Shown here piece by piece: positions 4,968 to 5,262 of a stretch of 5,262 bases of DNA. Positions within the stretch are counted from its first letter, which is position 1. Each line of letters begins with the position of its first letter. The DNA comes from an uncultured Clostridia bacterium (GTDB taxonomy: Bacteria > Bacillota > Clostridia > Christensenellales > Borkfalkiaceae): contig CALWBJ010000101.1 in the NCBI GenBank assembly GCA_944376035.1, positions 1 through 5,262 of the forward strand, written 5' to 3'. The translations under genes were made by a program, and so were the position numbers. Below the pieces are notes generated by a model, which saw only the letters and a list, made by a program, of their open reading frames with translations, searched no databases and was not told the DNA's origin.

Positions 4968-5262
4968 TTATTCAACCGATTTCAACGATTCAGCCATATT
5001 TATCCTGTCGAGTTTAAACCTCATAAAGAAGTTTGCGACAAAAGCGAAAAATACAGTTATAGCAAAAGACAAAAGATAACTCCATACCGATATTCTTATG
5101 TCAAACGCAAGCATATCCACGCTTATAAATGACATGACGAACATATGCAAAAATATTCCCGCTACAAGACCTATCAACGCGCCTATCACAGAGAGTATTA
5201 CGTTTTCTCTGAGAACGTACGCGCTCGTTTCTCTGCTGTTGAATCCGAGCACCTTGACTGTG
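4968..5262 (-). CDS. FtsX/MacB-like ABC transporter permease, C-terminal fragment (5' end outside window)
   Basis: The frame is open to the window edge; the GTG at 5252 is an internal Val, since the frame reads Thr-Val-Lys-Val-Leu-Gly-Phe across it. The 98 visible residues are the C-terminal end of an FtsX-like permease: VKVLGF followed by RE and YVLREN (the coupling segment), a TM helix (VILSVIGALIGLVAGIFLHM), a short outside loop with DMLAF, a final TM helix (YLLSFAITVFFAFVANFFM), a basic cytoplasmic stretch and the characteristic DRINMAESLKSVE ending. Proteins of this type work with an ATP-binding partner in the membrane in peptide or lipoprotein export or antimicrobial-peptide resistance; the substrate cannot be told from this fragment. 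The most similar class is the large bacitracin-resistance-like or MacB-like permeases, not cell-division FtsX. Confidence 0.88.
   Translation of the reverse strand, partial: TVKVLGFNSRETSAYVLRENVILSVIGALIGLVAGIFLHMFVMSFISVDMLAFDIRISVWSYLLSFAITVFFAFVANFFMRFKLDRINMAESLKSVE

Noticed and set aside
4845..5132. Plus-strand open frame crossing the terminator and antisense to the permease
   Set aside because: It runs through a strong intrinsic terminator and the FtsX-like C-terminus; composition is not protein-like.
5250..5252. GTG as a start for the permease fragment
   Set aside because: The frame stays open to the window edge and the preceding Thr-Val-Lys fits the family's pre-VLGF segment, so this is an internal valine.
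1..5262. tRNA, rRNA, CRISPR, insertion sequence, prophage or known riboswitch
   Set aside because: No spaced direct-repeat array, terminal inverted repeats, transposase or integrase motif, or recognisable structured RNA was seen on either strand.

Overview
The window looks like chromosomal DNA from a low-GC, anaerobic, endospore-forming Firmicute of the Clostridia. The evidence is an intact mother-cell sigma factor (SigK), a TM1266-type regulator normally found in organisms with [FeFe]-hydrogenase, Firmicute-type ThyA and DHFR sequences, and AT-rich spacers with purine-rich Shine-Dalgarno sites. I see no phage, transposon, CRISPR or RNA gene. The species cannot be named from this window.

Layout. 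At the left edge is the 3' half of a plus-strand DUF4130/TIGR03915 'probable DNA metabolism' gene (1-426). It meets a minus-strand block head-on at a strong bidirectional hairpin (465-494). Read in transcription order, the minus-strand block is sigK (3941-3237), the TM1266-family regulator (3160-2906), a classical short-chain dehydrogenase/reductase (about 2800-2009), thyA (1898-1068) and folA (1068-568). thyA and folA share one base (TAATG) and are clearly translationally coupled. The other spacers in the block are 77 to about 110 bases and contain promoter-like elements, so they need not form a single operon. Divergent from sigK is a plus-strand gene for an unrecognised 194-residue membrane protein (4252-4836), which ends in a textbook intrinsic terminator (4863-4897). 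The right edge holds the C-terminus of a minus-strand FtsX/MacB-type ABC permease (5262-4968).

How the genes fit together. ThyA makes dTMP and oxidises methylene-tetrahydrofolate to dihydrofolate. FolA reduces dihydrofolate back, so the two close the thymidylate cycle. SigK directs late mother-cell sporulation genes. Its gene is uninterrupted, keeps a hydrophobic pro-sequence, and has a SigE-like -10 upstream. The divergent membrane protein has overlapping SigA-like and forespore (SigF)-like promoter candidates, which makes a sporulation role possible but unproven. The TM1266 regulator has no hydrogenase or maturase gene in view.

No wholly new system is evident. The most interesting unknowns are the divergent membrane protein with its structured leader, the TM1266 regulator placed behind sigK, and the Shine-Dalgarno-less SDR gene behind a hairpin.
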